Source of the DNA: JAULZV01 sp032117135
GTDB lineage: Bacteria > Patescibacteriota > Minisyncoccia > Phycocordibacterales > JAACPR01
Direction: 5' to 3'
NCBI GenBank assembly: GCA_032117135.1
Contig: JAULZV010000046.1
Coordinates: forward strand, 1-22,463
Length of the DNA stretch: 22,463 nt
Made by a program: the position numbers and the translations under genes. Positions 7,373 to 14,629 of this stretch are shown here, one piece after another (positions within the stretch are counted from its first letter, which is position 1; every line of letters starts with the position of its first letter). Under the pieces are notes generated by a model. The model searched no databases. It was given only the letters and a program-made list of their open reading frames with translations, and was not told the DNA's origin.

Positions 7373-7945
7373 AAAACCTAAAGTTGGCGCAAGTGTATTT
7401 GCAACTGGTTGCTCCCAGCTCGATGTATCAAGTTCAATCTTTTCTTTTTTGGGTCCATTGTTGTAGAGAAGGTGTTCATGAGTCATTGCATAATCATACA
7501 CTTTACGTGTTACTAAGACGTCTTGTTTACAATAGGCAACTACCTCGTCAATTTTACCTTGTCGCCACCAAATAATTGATTGAAGTCCATCGGCAGATTT
7601 GGATTCTCCTAGGGTTGCAGAAGCAACATCATCAAGTTTGATACGTCGACCGAGCGATTGTTTGATCTCTTTAAGAATATCAAGACTTTTGATATTTTTG
7701 AGATCTCCTGCGTAGTATTTATTAAGAAGGGGAATATCAAAATGATCTCCGTTGTAACTCACAAGCATGTCAGCTTGTTCGATAAGGGGCCATAATTTGC
7801 CCAGGTCTTCTTTGAAATAACTTGTGAGTGCATTAGTTTCACTATCATGAACACAGACGACTGCAAGATCAAGATCTGCGGGGTCTGATGAACCTGCTTC
7901 GTCAAATGTATTTGTTGTTTCGATATCGAATGTAAGTATTTTCAT
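7370..7945 (-). CDS. 3'-5' exonuclease, RNase H-like (DEDDy type)
   Basis: This 191-residue protein is a compact ribonuclease H-like exonuclease (RNase_H_2 / DnaQ-like). Exo I is TFDIETT with Asp7 and Glu9, Exo II is SYNGDHFDIP with Asn65 and Asp70, and Exo III is YCKQDVLVT with Tyr138 and Asp142. Together these give the DEDDy metal-binding set. It covers little more than the catalytic domain, without the helicase-like partner domains seen in some relatives (YprB type). Substrate (DNA or RNA) is not clear. It sits 15 bp downstream of hisS on the same strand but has its own -10 box. Confidence 0.88.
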   Translation of the reverse strand: MKILTFDIETTNTFDEAGSSDPADLDLAVVCVHDSETNALTSYFKEDLGKLWPLIEQADMLVSYNGDHFDIPLLNKYYAGDLKNIKSLDILKEIKQSLGRRIKLDDVASATLGESKSADGLQSIIWWRQGKIDEVVAYCKQDVLVTRKVYDYAMTHEHLLYNNGPKKEKIELDTSSWEQPVANTLAPTLGF

Positions 7946-7952
7946 GAACAGT

Positions 7953-7958
7953 ATTGTA
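7953..7958 (-). promoter_or_regulatory. -10 box of the exonuclease gene, leaderless
   Basis: TACAAT on the minus strand ends 7 bases before the ATG at 7945. It lies inside the 15-bp gap after the hisS stop codon, so the exonuclease can be transcribed independently of hisS. Confidence 0.5.
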
Positions 7959-7960
7959 AC

Positions 7961-9184
7961 TTAGGAGTTCTTTTTTACAAAAGTACTTATGTGTTTGAAT
8001 TTGAGTTTCTTTTCTTTTTTGGTTGAAAGATGTTTGAGAATTAATTTTGAAGTATGTATTTCATCATCTCCAATTGCAGCAAAATATCTCGAACCTTTGG
8101 TGACTGCTTTTTTGATGAGATCACCAACTTTGCGCCCTGAAAAATCAACAATTACCTTGAGCCCTTCTTTTCTCAAATCATCGGCGAGTGTCATGGTAGG
8201 TTCGATAAAATTCTCGTGAAGACTTGCAAGATATACGTCTACTGTCGAATCAAACGTTGGTAATAAGTCATATGTTTCAAGAACATCTCGAAGTGTCACG
8301 TCACCCATTCCAAATCCAATAGCTGGAACACTGTCATCAGAAAAAATGTGAGTGAGATTATTATATCGTCCACCTCCAAAGACTGATCGATTATTGGCTG
8401 GACTTGTGTCAAAAATCTCAAAGATAAGTCCGTTGTAATAATCAAATCCTCGTACCATGTATGGGTCAAATTCAATATTTGTAATCCCTCGTTTACTCAA
8501 AAGATCCAGCACTGCTTGAGTTTCTTCGTCTATTTCAGGATTGTATACAAAATCACGTCCCGCGATATCTTTGAGAAGTTCATCAAAATTATCGACTTTG
8601 TTTTTTCGATCAAGAAGCTTAATAACTTTGTGTTTCTGATCATCACTTAGAGATGTTGAGTCAAAAAAAGCATTGAGCATTTTTCGATTATTGAGTTTAA
8701 TGACAAATTGTGAATCTGTGAGTCCAAATGTAATTAAGATGTCATATGCAATTTGTATGAGTTCAGTTTCGGCATATACTGAATCCATACCAAACATGTC
8801 TACATTAAGTTGCCAGTGTTCTCGAAGACGACCTTTTTGAGGGCGTTCATACCGAAATACATTAGGAATCGAGAACCATCTGAGAGGGTAACTCATTTCT
8901 CGGTGTTTTTTGGCTACCATGCGCGCAACGGTCGGAGTCATTTCTGGACGAAGGCTGATTTCTCGACCTCCTTTGTCAGTAAAGGTATATGTTTGTTCAT
9001 TTACAATTTCTTCTCCAGATTTTTGTTTATAGATCTCTGCATATTCGAGAGGGCTTGCATCATATTGTTCATATCCATATTTTTTGAGAACTTTTTTCCA
9101 TGTATCAAAAATATACTCAAGCACTCTGTAATCAGATGGATAAAAATCACGTACGCCTTTATAGTTATCAGTTGAAAGTTTCAT
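7961..9184 (-). CDS. hisS: Histidine--tRNA ligase
   Basis: This 407-residue class II aminoacyl-tRNA synthetase charges tRNA-His. Near the N-terminus is the motif 1 region (GVRDFYPSDYRVLEYIF). Motif 2 is FRYERPQKGRLREHWQLN, which contacts ATP and the 3' end of the tRNA. The histidine-specific motif is VRGFDYYNGLIFEIF. Motif 3 is in AIGFGMGDVTLRDVL. The last 100 residues form the anticodon-binding domain. Length is normal. An extended -10 lies 6 bases before the start, so the mRNA is probably leaderless. Confidence 0.97.
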   Translation of the reverse strand: MKLSTDNYKGVRDFYPSDYRVLEYIFDTWKKVLKKYGYEQYDASPLEYAEIYKQKSGEEIVNEQTYTFTDKGGREISLRPEMTPTVARMVAKKHREMSYPLRWFSIPNVFRYERPQKGRLREHWQLNVDMFGMDSVYAETELIQIAYDILITFGLTDSQFVIKLNNRKMLNAFFDSTSLSDDQKHKVIKLLDRKNKVDNFDELLKDIAGRDFVYNPEIDEETQAVLDLLSKRGITNIEFDPYMVRGFDYYNGLIFEIFDTSPANNRSVFGGGRYNNLTHIFSDDSVPAIGFGMGDVTLRDVLETYDLLPTFDSTVDVYLASLHENFIEPTMTLADDLRKEGLKVIVDFSGRKVGDLIKKAVTKGSRYFAAIGDDEIHTSKLILKHLSTKKEKKLKFKHISTFVKKNS

Positions 9185-9190
9185 TCTATG

Positions 9191-9199
9191 ATTTTAACA
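9191..9199 (-). promoter_or_regulatory. Extended -10 of hisS, leaderless
   Basis: The minus strand reads TGTTAAAAT, then 6 bases, then the ATG at 9184. Confidence 0.6.
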
Positions 9200-9238
9200 G
9201 ATTTTCAAAAAAATTCATGTACAATATTTTATTTGAGA

Positions 9239-9244
9239 TATACT
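9239..9244 (+). promoter_or_regulatory. -10 box of the small membrane protein operon, leaderless
   Basis: TATACT lies exactly 6 bases before the ATG at 9251. This supports ATG 9251 over an in-frame upstream start at 9188, which would place coding sequence across both divergent promoters. Confidence 0.6.
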
Positions 9245-9250
9245 AGAGAT

Positions 9251-9478
9251 ATGAATACGGCACTTTTGTCATCAGGAATACATCTTGCACTTCTTGTCGG
9301 GTTATTAGTATCACTGATTATCTTCGGATATTTTTCGTGGACACTTACACATCACTGGGCTATGTATAATTTTCATACTGCACTCAAAAAAACCGTTTTA
9401 CGAATATATTTTGTTGCTTCGATTATTACATTATTAACATTAGTATTTTTTATTGGAATTTATTTTTTTGGGATATGA
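9251..9478 (+). CDS. Small two-helix membrane protein
   Basis: This 75-residue protein has two predicted membrane helices (about 9-31 and 49-74) joined by a short basic segment (HTALKKTVLR). I recognise no family. It overlaps the next gene by 4 bases (ATGA at 9475-9478), an arrangement typical of translational coupling, so the two products may act together in the membrane. Confidence 0.7.
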   Translation: MNTALLSSGIHLALLVGLLVSLIIFGYFSWTLTHHWAMYNFHTALKKTVLRIYFVASIITLLTLVFFIGIYFFGI

Positions 9479-9999
9479 TATTTACACTCGAATCAGATGA
9501 ACATGTAATATTGATTGCTCGGAGACATTGGTTCAAACCAGCTCTTGAAACATTGGTATTAGGATTTTCATTGCTTGCACCACTTTTGGTTTCATCTATT
9601 GTTCTTTCTGTGCCGGAAATATCCCAATCAATTGATAATCCTGCAATTTTGATAATCATTCTGACACTTGGATGGTTTTTTGTGGTCTGGAATATGATTT
9701 TTGTCATTTGGACAAATCATTTGTTGGATGTGATGGTTTTGACTAATTTACATGTGATTGATATCGAACAAGTTCGTCTCTGGAATCGCGAAATATCAAC
9801 ACTTAATCTCGAAAAAATCCAAGACATCTCATCTAAGTCGGATGGTATTATTGCTCATTTTCTTGATTATGGAGATTTAGAAATCCAAACAGCGGGGAGT
9901 ATCACTAATTTTATTGTCAAAAATATTCAACGACCAGATGCGCTCAGACAAAAGATTAATGAGCGCATTAATGAGCGTCTTGATACGTTAAGACTTTAA
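9475..9999 (+). CDS. bPH domain membrane protein (YdbS-like)
   Basis: This 174-residue protein has two membrane helices (about 30-48 and 58-80) followed by a bacterial PH-like (bPH2) domain at about 85-165. The domain shows the familiar core LTNLHVIDIEQVRLWNREIS...LEKIQDI. Proteins of this type are common in small-genome bacteria and have no firmly assigned function. Its start overlaps the stop of the 75-residue protein upstream. Near the C-terminus a 4-residue tandem repeat INER-INER is encoded by a 12-base direct repeat. The stop overlaps the stop of the convergent LOG gene within TTAA (9996-9999). Confidence 0.85.
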   Translation: MIFTLESDEHVILIARRHWFKPALETLVLGFSLLAPLLVSSIVLSVPEISQSIDNPAILIIILTLGWFFVVWNMIFVIWTNHLLDVMVLTNLHVIDIEQVRLWNREISTLNLEKIQDISSKSDGIIAHFLDYGDLEIQTAGSITNFIVKNIQRPDALRQKINERINERLDTLRL

Positions 10000-10706
10000 T
10001 GAGCGGCTCTTTCGGGTGTGTTTTTGATAATCTCAACTACTTCTTCTATTGAATCGGTAATAATAAAAAGATGCATATCAGTATCTGATATTTTACCTGT
10101 AGATTGCAGGTGCTTGATCAAAAAATCTTTAAGGGGGCACCAGAAATGGGTGCCGAATAAGATAACTGGAACCGGTTCGATTTTGTTGGTTTGTACCAGT
10201 GTCAAAATTTCAAATAGTTCATCGAGAGTTCCGAATCCTCCAGGAAAATAGACATATGCTTCGGCTGCATAGGTGAGCGCAACCTTTCGAGCAAAAAAGT
10301 ATTTGAAATTAAGATCTTCATTCATGTACGGATTAACTACTTGTTCCATCGGTAGTTCAATGGTTAATCCAAGGGATAATCCTTTTTGTTCGAAGGCACC
10401 GCGATTTGCGGCCTCCATAATTCCTGGTCCCCCTCCTGTCACAACTGCGTATCCAAGTTTGGATATTTCACCTGCAAGGGTTCGTGCATCAATGTATTCT
10501 TTTTCATCAGGAAGCGTTCGTGCCGAACCAAAAAAACTCACAGTCTTATTTTTAGTTTTGATAAAATTAAAACCATTTGTAAATTCTTGTTCGATCAGAC
10601 CAACTCTTTTTTTGATTTGTTCGTTTAATTCTGGTAATGTCAGGGGATGCAGATTGATGGTTTTGGAAGGCCTCTCTTGAGCCTTTTTATTTTTGAAAAA
10701 TAGCAT
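9996..10706 (-). CDS. LOG family protein (TIGR00730-type phosphoribohydrolase)
   Basis: This 236-residue protein has both signatures of the LOG/'lysine decarboxylase-like' Rossmann family: GGGPGIMEAAN at 91-101 and PGGFGTLDE at 155-163. Characterised members cleave the N-glycosidic bond of nucleoside 5'-monophosphates (cytokinin ribotides in plants, AMP-like substrates in bacteria). The label lysine decarboxylase is historical and should not be used. The N-terminal 50 residues are variable and basic. The start ATG is 6 bases after a consensus TATAAT shared with tgt. Confidence 0.92.
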   Translation of the reverse strand: MLFFKNKKAQERPSKTINLHPLTLPELNEQIKKRVGLIEQEFTNGFNFIKTKNKTVSFFGSARTLPDEKEYIDARTLAGEISKLGYAVVTGGGPGIMEAANRGAFEQKGLSLGLTIELPMEQVVNPYMNEDLNFKYFFARKVALTYAAEAYVYFPGGFGTLDELFEILTLVQTNKIEPVPVILFGTHFWCPLKDFLIKHLQSTGKISDTDMHLFIITDSIEEVVEIIKNTPERAAH

Positions 10707-10711
10707 CGTTT

Positions 10712-10718
10712 TATTATA
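10712..10718. promoter_or_regulatory. Shared bidirectional -10 between LOG gene and tgt
   Basis: The start codons of the two divergent genes are separated by 16 bp. On the minus strand TATAAT (10718-10713) is followed by 6 bases and the LOG ATG (10706). On the plus strand TATTAT (10712-10717) is followed by 5 bases and the tgt ATG (10723). One AT-rich heptamer therefore can serve both leaderless mRNAs, and any -35 contacts must lie inside the opposite gene. Confidence 0.6.
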
Positions 10719-10722
10719 CCCT

Positions 10723-11946
10723 ATGAAAAAACCAATACAATTTACTATTTTAAAAGAGCATTCGAATGGACGTGCTCGCGTTGGTCAAATTCATACAGTG
10801 CATGGAGTTATTAATACACCAGCTTTTATTCCAGTTGGAACTAAAGCAACGGTCAAATCACTTACTCCTGAACAGGTCGAATCACTTGGTGCGCAAGCTG
10901 TTCTTGCTAATACCTATCATCTCTATCTTGAGCCAGGAGAAGAAATTCTCAAAAAAGCAGGAGGTCTACAATCATTTATGAACTGGCATGGACCAACCAT
11001 TACCGATTCGGGTGGGTTTCAAGTATTTTCGCTTGGGGCAGCTTTTGGACATTCGATTTCCAAGATTACCAAGGGCAATGAGGACGAAATTATGTTGCCG
11101 TATCAACACGAAGACACTGAAGGACAACGGGTAAGTCATGCAGGCAAGGCACGTATTGACGAAAATGGTGTGATGTTTAGATCTCATATAGACGGCAGTG
11201 CACATTATTTTACTCCTGAAAAAGCAATTCAAATCCAACATGATATTGGAGCTGATATTATATTTGCCTTTGATGAATGTACTTCGCCGATGGAAGGTGA
11301 ACATTATCAAAAAAGGTCACTCGATCGAACTCATAGATGGGCGGCGCGATGTCTTGAATATCATCATCAATCAGAGCATGCCTCTACCCAAGCTCTCTTT
11401 GCTGTAGTTCAAGGTGGGCGATATGAGCACTTACGCAAAGAAAGCGCAGAATTTTTGGGAGCAATGGATTTTGACGGGTATGGGATTGGAGGATCTTTTG
11501 CCAAAGAAGATATGTCCAAAGGTGTCGCGTGGACCAATGATGTGCTACCTAAGCATAAGCCGCGACACCTTCTTGGTATCGGTGAAGTTGAGGATCTTTT
11601 TATGGGTGTTGAAAATGGATGTGATACGTTTGATTGTGTCGCTGCGACGCGCATTGCACGGAATGGTCAAGTGTACACAGTGAAAGGAAAGGTTAACTTG
11701 ATGAACGAACGATTCAAAGAAGATTTTGGACCAATCGATGTGGAGTGCGACTGTTATACGTGTAAGAATTTTACCAATGCATATCTCTCACATTTGTTTA
11801 GAGGAAAAGAAATGCTTGCTTCGACGCTTGCTACCATTCATAACTTGCGCTTTATTGTGCGGTTAGTTGATCAGATGAGAGAACACCTACTTACTGATAC
11901 ATTCGAGCAGTTCAGAGATGATTTTTTGAAAAAATATCTGGGCTAG
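10723..11946 (+). CDS. tgt: tRNA-guanine transglycosylase (long subgroup)
   Basis: This 407-residue enzyme swaps guanine-34 of GUN-anticodon tRNAs for a 7-deazaguanine base in queuosine modification. The general base Asp95 is in TDSGGFQVFSLG. The base-recognition residues are in FAFDECTSP, AVVQGGRYEHLR and DGYGIGGSFAKE. The nucleophile Asp304 is in DTFDCVAATRIARNG, where the usual Pro is Ala. The zinc site is Cys342, Cys344, Cys347 and His373. Relative to E. coli Tgt it carries about 35 extra residues at about 110-148, as I recall for actinobacterial enzymes. No queuosine biosynthesis gene is nearby, so base salvage is plausible. ATG 10723 is chosen for its fit to the family N-terminus and the -10 box. 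Confidence 0.96.
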   Translation: MKKPIQFTILKEHSNGRARVGQIHTVHGVINTPAFIPVGTKATVKSLTPEQVESLGAQAVLANTYHLYLEPGEEILKKAGGLQSFMNWHGPTITDSGGFQVFSLGAAFGHSISKITKGNEDEIMLPYQHEDTEGQRVSHAGKARIDENGVMFRSHIDGSAHYFTPEKAIQIQHDIGADIIFAFDECTSPMEGEHYQKRSLDRTHRWAARCLEYHHQSEHASTQALFAVVQGGRYEHLRKESAEFLGAMDFDGYGIGGSFAKEDMSKGVAWTNDVLPKHKPRHLLGIGEVEDLFMGVENGCDTFDCVAATRIARNGQVYTVKGKVNLMNERFKEDFGPIDVECDCYTCKNFTNAYLSHLFRGKEMLASTLATIHNLRFIVRLVDQMREHLLTDTFEQFRDDFLKKYLG

Positions 11947-12057
11947 TCGGATGTGATGTTTTGATATTTGGATGAGGGGTTGTGGGAGTGTAGGGCTGTA
12001 GAATTGTAGAATTATTGGATTGTGTATAAATTATTTAAAAACTTTTGAGTGATATTG

Positions 12058-12091
12058 AAAAGGGGCGCGGACCGTTCGGTCCGCGCCCTTT
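12058..12091. terminator. Bidirectional terminator between tgt and an unknown gene
   Basis: GGGCGCGGACC (12063-12073) pairs with GGTCCGCGCCC (12078-12088) around GTTC, flanked by AAAA and TTT. The stretch 11947-12057 before it is G/T-rich on the plus strand, with no gene or clear signal. Confidence 0.85.
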
Positions 12092-12109
12092 GTGGGACGA
12101 TTGATGATC

Positions 12110-12547
12110 CTAATCTTCATCTTCATCATATTCAAGCAACCATCCGTTTTGTCCAAAAAGCTTAATATCTTCAGTAGGCCTGAAGCCGGCCCGGTGTTCG
12201 TTTAGATTAGATTGTACTCCTGTGCAAACACTGTCACTTGATATTTGAATGTAGAAAATCCTATTGAGAAGATCAAGCATCACTTCATACACTACGAAGT
12301 TAAAAAAATGTTCACTACCAAGTGGAAAACCTCTGATAGTTTCACCTAAGGATAGAAGATGTGGAATAGAACCTTGACCATGAGGATGTCCTACTGTACC
12401 TTCTGGACGTACTGGTACCTGTATTGGCCACATGTTGATAGGAAATGTTATCCGAAGAACATTTCCTCCTCTTGCATGTTCGCCTTCAAGCAGGATGGTC
12501 ATGCTAATTTTTTGAATCGCGGTCATATTTTCTGAGGGGCTGTACAT
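12110..12547 (-). CDS. Hypothetical protein
   Basis: This 145-residue protein has no family I recognise. It has no signal peptide or membrane helix and looks globular and mixed alpha/beta, with a very acidic tail (EYDEDED). A His/Gly-containing stretch (GTVGHPHGQGSIPH, about 51-64) could be a metal or ligand loop, but this is only a guess. It is likely a real gene: a TTGACA -35 (12581-12576), 17-bp spacer and TAGTTT -10 (12558-12553) lead to ATG 12547 after 5 bases, and a terminator follows the stop. The in-frame TTG at 12553 overlaps the -10 box and is not used in this call. Confidence 0.6.
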   Translation of the reverse strand: MYSPSENMTAIQKISMTILLEGEHARGGNVLRITFPINMWPIQVPVRPEGTVGHPHGQGSIPHLLSLGETIRGFPLGSEHFFNFVVYEVMLDLLNRIFYIQISSDSVCTGVQSNLNEHRAGFRPTEDIKLFGQNGWLLEYDEDED

Positions 12548-12552
12548 TCGCA

Positions 12553-12581
12553 AAACTACCCCTGATATGATATCTTGTCAA
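12553..12581 (-). promoter_or_regulatory. Full -35/-10 promoter of the hypothetical gene
   Basis: The minus strand reads TTGACA, 17 bp, TAGTTT, then 5 bases to the ATG at 12547. The -35 overlaps the likely uvrB -10 (12571-12576) on the other strand, so the two promoters could compete. Confidence 0.55.
12568..12576 (+). promoter_or_regulatory. Extended -10 of uvrB, leaderless
   Basis: TGATATCTT ends 6 bases before the uvrB ATG at 12583. A second extended -10, TGATATGAT (12563-12571), overlaps it and lies 11 bases before the ATG. I see no LexA-type (SOS) box nearby. Confidence 0.5.
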
Positions 12582-12582
12582 T

Positions 12583-14613
12583 ATGAAATTCAAACTCCAT
12601 TCAAAGTATCAACCGGCAGGGGATCAGCCTAAGGCAATCAATCAAATTGTCGATGCGTTCGATGCTGGTAAAGAAAAAGTGACACTTCTTGGAGTCACGG
12701 GATCAGGTAAAACATTTACTGTTGCCAATGTGATTACTCAACTTCAAAAGCCGACTCTTGTCATTGCACACAACAAGACATTGGCGGCCCAGCTTGCAAG
12801 CGAGTATCAAGAATTTTTCCCAGAAAACGCAGTGCATTATTTTGTGTCATACTACGATTATTATCAGCCCGAGGCGTACATGCCTGGATCGGATACCTAT
12901 ATCGAAAAGGAGGCGCAGATTAATGCGGAGATCGACCGACTACGTCATTCATCGACTCAAGCATTACTGACGCGCAAGGATGTTATTATTGTTGCATCAG
13001 TTTCGTGCATCTACGGACTTGGATCACCCGAAGAATACGAGAAGACTAATTTTAAAATAAAAAAGAACGACACAATTCCGCGTAATGAGTTTATTCGGCG
13101 TCTGATCCAATTGCATTACGAACGAACAATGGGGCAAGTAAGTTCAGGAGTATTCAGAGCAACCGGCAGCTATATCGATTTTGTGCCAGTCTCCGAAACA
13201 TTTACGGTTAGATTTACGTTTGAAGGCGAAGTGGTAAAGTCTATTGTTATCATCGACTCAATCACACGAAAAATTATGGAGGAGCGTGATTATTTTTTTG
13301 TATTTCCTGCCAAACACTTCGTGACATCAAAGGAAGAAATCGAACGTGCAATCAAAAGTATCTCGCATGAGCTCGAAGGACGGCTTAAAGAATTGCTTGA
13401 TGCAGGCAAATTACTCGAAGCCGAACGTCTCAAACGTCGAACCAAATATGATTTGGCTCTCATTCGCGAAACAGGGTATTGTAATGGTATCGAAAACTAC
13501 TCGAGACATTTTAGCGGTAAGGCGCCAGGTGAAGCTCCGGATAGTCTACTTTCTTATTTTCCTCGAAATCCTGATGGATCAGCTGATTTTTTGACGGTAA
13601 TCGACGAGTCTCACATTACGACATCTCAAATTGGAGCGATGTATGCGGGTGACAGATCGCGAAAGGAGACACTGATTGAACACGGTTTCAGGTTGCCGAG
13701 TGCATTTGATAACCGTCCAATGAAATTTGATGAATTTGAAAAAAAGATTGGTAAACTTCTTTTTACAAGTGCAACACCAGGTAAATACGAAAAAGAATAT
13801 GGTCAAGCAATTGCCGAACAAGTTATCCGTCCGACAGGACTTGTTGATCCGCTTTTGGAAGTCAAACCTATTACTTCAAATGAGACATATCCAGGACAAG
13901 TCGAAGACTTTTTGGTTGAAGCCCAAAAAACAATTGATGCAGGGGAGCGAGTTATTGCAACAACTCTCACCAAAAAAATGTCTGAAGATCTGAGTGAATA
14001 TCTTCAGGAAAAAGGATTCAAAACAAAATATCTACACAGCGAAATCCATACGATCGAACGTATCGAAATTTTGACAGGACTTCGAAAAGGCGAATATGAC
14101 ATCTTGGTCGGTGTTAACCTTTTGAGAGAGGGAATTGATATGCCTGAAGTGAGTCTTATTGCGATTTTTGATGCTGACAAAGAAGGATTTCTTAGGTCTG
14201 AATCATCACTCATTCAGACGATTGGACGAGCTGCACGTAATGTTAATGGTCGCGTTATATTGTATGCAGATGAGATGACTCGTTCTATGACTGCTGCAAT
14301 TAGTGAAACTAATCGGCGACGCGATGTACAGCTTGAATATAATAAAGTGCACAACATCACACCTCAAACGATTAAGAGCAAAATCAAAGATATTACGAGC
14401 CAGTTCAAAAAAGAGCATGATAGGGCAGTGGACAAATTGGTCAAAATAGATATCGATGGAGGGCGAACAATCAAAGAAATCGTCAAAGAAAAAAAGACAC
14501 AAATGGAAGAAGCAGTCAAAGCGCTCGACTTCGAAACTGCCGCACTCTTGCGCGACGAAGTCTTTGCTCTCGAAGATATGCAACTCAAGGACTTGAAGAA
14601 AAAAAAGAAATAG
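12583..14613 (+). CDS. uvrB: Excinuclease ABC subunit B
   Basis: This 676-residue DNA damage-verifying helicase works with UvrA and UvrC in nucleotide excision repair. Walker A is GVTGSGKT (37-44). The beta-hairpin that clamps one DNA strand is at about 91-120 (YYDYYQPEAYMPGSDTYIEK). The DEAD-like motif II is VIDESH, and motif VI is QTIGRAARN. The C-terminal UVR motif at about 635-665 (EEAVKALDFETAALLRDEVFAL) binds UvrC. Full length and intact. The next gene starts 16 bp after the stop, with a -10 box directly after the stop codon. Confidence 0.98.
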   Translation: MKFKLHSKYQPAGDQPKAINQIVDAFDAGKEKVTLLGVTGSGKTFTVANVITQLQKPTLVIAHNKTLAAQLASEYQEFFPENAVHYFVSYYDYYQPEAYMPGSDTYIEKEAQINAEIDRLRHSSTQALLTRKDVIIVASVSCIYGLGSPEEYEKTNFKIKKNDTIPRNEFIRRLIQLHYERTMGQVSSGVFRATGSYIDFVPVSETFTVRFTFEGEVVKSIVIIDSITRKIMEERDYFFVFPAKHFVTSKEEIERAIKSISHELEGRLKELLDAGKLLEAERLKRRTKYDLALIRETGYCNGIENYSRHFSGKAPGEAPDSLLSYFPRNPDGSADFLTVIDESHITTSQIGAMYAGDRSRKETLIEHGFRLPSAFDNRPMKFDEFEKKIGKLLFTSATPGKYEKEYGQAIAEQVIRPTGLVDPLLEVKPITSNETYPGQVEDFLVEAQKTIDAGERVIATTLTKKMSEDLSEYLQEKGFKTKYLHSEIHTIERIEILTGLRKGEYDILVGVNLLREGIDMPEVSLIAIFDADKEGFLRSESSLIQTIGRAARNVNGRVILYADEMTRSMTAAISETNRRRDVQLEYNKVHNITPQTIKSKIKDITSQFKKEHDRAVDKLVKIDIDGGRTIKEIVKEKKTQMEEAVKALDFETAALLRDEVFALEDMQLKDLKKKKK

Positions 14614-14614
14614 G

Positions 14615-14620
14615 TATAGT
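14615..14620 (+). promoter_or_regulatory. -10 box of the NMP-kinase-like gene
   Basis: TATAGT begins one base after the uvrB stop codon and ends 9 bases before the ATG at 14630. Confidence 0.45.
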
Positions 14621-14629
14621 GAAGAAGAA

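Noticed and set aside
9188..9250. Upstream extension of the small membrane protein to 9188
   Set aside because: It would read through the hisS promoter and its own -10 box at 9239; ATG 9251 fits the leaderless spacing.
10273..10680. 135-codon plus-strand frame opposite the LOG gene
   Set aside because: It lies fully inside a gene with two clear family signatures and has no promoter.
11947..12057. Possible small gene or RNA after tgt
   Set aside because: The stretch is G/T-rich low-complexity sequence with a short TGTAGAATT echo, no open frame of note and no clear promoter.
12548..12582. SOS (LexA) box upstream of uvrB
   Set aside because: No GAAC-N4-GTTC or CTG-N10-CAG type site of adequate quality was seen here or before uvrA and uvrC.
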